A stretch of 64,000 nt of DNA from Cheilinus undulatus (Eukaryota > Chordata > Actinopteri > Labriformes > Labridae), in the NCBI RefSeq assembly GCF_018320785.1, contig NC_054875.1, positions 35,443,657-35,507,656 on the forward strand. Direction: 5' to 3'. The position numbers and the translations under genes are program-made. The notes under the pieces are model-generated. The model was not told the DNA's origin, did not search any database, and worked only from the letters and a program-made list of their open reading frames with translations. This document shows positions 62,600 to 64,000 of the stretch, one piece after another (the first letter of the stretch is position 1; every line of letters starts with the position of its first letter).

Positions 62600-63960
62600 A
62601 TTCCTGCTTGTCCCTGCAGACCCCTCCAGTCGGCACCACAATTACTAGTTAGTTGAACTAAAATCCAATATTTCTTGTCATTTCAGGCTCATAATCCTGG
62701 TCAAGCACTCACACAGAATTTGAGTGGCCTTTTCAGATATCAAAGTTGCCAATCCCTGGTCTAAACTGTAACGCAGCCACCCGCCACTAGTAGCCAATGT
62801 TGCTCCAGTTAATGGCTACCATCATGCTACTGTAATGTTCTTTATAATAATAATAATAATAATACATATAAAACATGGTGAGGCAAAGCACTGGCTTCGC
62901 TAAGTGTGGACTGTCATGGCGGAAGCACCCATGGTCTCATCGGATAACTGAAAGTCATGGCAGAGGGTGAATATTCCTCTATTCCTCCCAGCATTGTGAG
63001 TATTCTCGCTACAATTCACTGTCTTTCTCTCTGTTACGCTCCGACTCGTCTCCTCGACCAGGCATGCGTCTTTCAAACTCATAAACTCCAACACTTTGAA
63101 TAGAAACACACCCAAAATGCTGCTGGGATTGAAGTTACTCATGTCCGCCATCTCCTGGTGTAAAGTGATAACAGCGCAGACCTCCACCATTAGCCCTATC
63201 TCCCAATAGTAAAGAATCCTTTAAAAAATTACTGGATCCAGACGGTGATCCGGATCAGTCCTAAAATCTAATCGGTTCTTCCTTATGCCATTTCTGGCAT
63301 TTCCTGAAAATTTCCTGAAAATCCGTCCACAACTTTTTGAGTTATGCTGCTAACAAATGAACAAACAAATAAACAAACAAACCCACCCGATCACATAACC
63401 TCCTTGGCTAAGGTAAAAATAATAACAATGACTTTATTTGTATAGAACTTTTAAAAATGTGTTTCCAAAGTGCTTTGACATGTGTAGAAGCAAACAGAAA
63501 AACAAAGCATCAAAACCCAAATACAGGACGAAGAAGACAGAACAAACGACACCTGACAACTTCAGCAGAATCCAAAACACTAAAAGAATCTAAAAAAAAA
63601 AACAAACAAAAAAAACAAAAATCATGATGTATGTTATCCTGATGTAAACAACAGTGAAGTGATAGCACCAAAAGCACTTTGAAGAAAAAGCATGGTTTAG
63701 CATTATTTTAAAGTGCGAATGGAGAAAAAATTTTAGTTAGCTTGTGTAATGTTATACTGACAAAGGAATGCACACAATTAGGTTGCTTAGTGGTTCAAAT
63801 CAAATCCCTCCATAGTTGGCACCAGAATTACCAGTTAGATAAACTAATGTCTAATATTCCTAATATTTCAGGCCCACAATCCTGGTCAAACGCTCCGTCT
63901 TAACCACTTAACCAGTGGTGGGCAACTGGTGGCCTGAATGCCTGATGTAAACAACAATGA
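62600..63960. repeat. complex of duplicated repeat modules
   Basis: The module 'accagaattaccagttag...taatatttcaggcccacaatcctggtcaa' at 63822..63890 matches 62637..62705. A second module, ctgatgtaaacaaca..tgaa..gatagcacca, occurs at 63638 and again at 63941. It ends in a hAT-like CAGTGGTGGGCAACTGG start at 63915. Confidence 0.55.
63215..63415 (+). mobile_element. RTE-type LINE tail
   Basis: It contains ccgtccacaactttttgagt, tatgctgctaacaaatgaac, an AACAAACAAACAAAC run and cctccttggctaaggta. This is the standard 3' tail of a fish RTE-like retroelement. Confidence 0.6.
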
Positions 63961-64000
63961 ACAGATAGCACCAGTAGCAGCTTGTAGAAAAAGCAGCACA

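Larger units (their letters stand above)
61073..64000 (-). other. anks1a intron, open at the window edge
   Basis: I looked for the first-half SAM1 exon (WLE..GL..Y pattern) and did not find it. Repeats occupy about 62.6-64.0 kb, including an RTE-like LINE tail and duplicated modules. 61.1-62.5 kb looks unique but non-coding. Confidence 0.6.

Noticed and set aside
1..64000. CRISPR arrays, phage or bacterial operons
   Set aside because: There are no regularly spaced identical repeats with unique spacers and no dense same-strand frames. Spliced genes and vertebrate transposons exclude a prokaryotic source.

Overview
The window is vertebrate nuclear DNA, almost certainly from a teleost fish. Coding sequence is split into short exons with GT..AG introns. 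Intergenic and intronic DNA is packed with fish-type repeats: Tc1/mariner copies, hAT elements with 8-bp target duplications, LINE 3' ends, a tandem array of ~150-bp units and microsatellites. There are no bacterial operons, CRISPR arrays or prokaryotic genes, and most open frames longer than 60 codons are chance.

Three genes can be supported, all on the minus strand, so transcription runs from high to low coordinates. (1) anks1a: ten exons from 61072 down to 45723 encode the last 419 residues. These are the second half of SAM domain 1, SAM domain 2, a linker, the PTB domain and the conserved C-terminus ending KYETTIF. Every intron is phase 0, and the 5' part (ankyrin repeats) lies beyond 64000. 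(2) sarg (specifically androgen-regulated gene, C1orf116 family): three coding exons between 32860 and 28850 join in frame to a complete 595-residue protein. A possible non-coding first exon lies near 37.8 kb. (3) A first coding exon at 9662..9761 encodes a signal peptide, lies next to a CpG-rich promoter-like region and ends in a phase-1 donor. Sequence, splice phase and position downstream of anks1a point to scube3. The rest of that gene lies to the left of the window, leaving 1..9661 as intron 1.

Layout: 1-9.7 kb, scube3 intron 1 with two decayed Tc1 copies, a LINE fragment and a GGGCCCGAGC repeat. 9.7-10.4 kb, exon 1 and promoter region. 10.4-28.8 kb, intergenic DNA with a RecQ-like helicase remnant, a hAT MITE, a pentanucleotide field and a quieter 15-17 kb block that may be regulatory. 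28.8-38 kb, sarg. 38-45.7 kb, intergenic DNA and the probable anks1a 3' UTR. 45.7-64 kb, anks1a with an 8.2-kb last intron full of transposons.

ANKS1A and SCUBE3 are near neighbours on the same strand in human 6p21.31, which supports calling this the orthologous segment. Human SARG is on 1q32, so a sarg gene between them is the most interesting large-scale feature. I found no undescribed multi-gene system. The best leads are the gene order, two remnants of one repeat-borne RecQ-like helicase exon, a hAT inserted about 30 bp from the sarg exon 2 splice site, a ~330-bp inverted pair of repeat copies 45 kb apart, and a transposon nested in a transposon.
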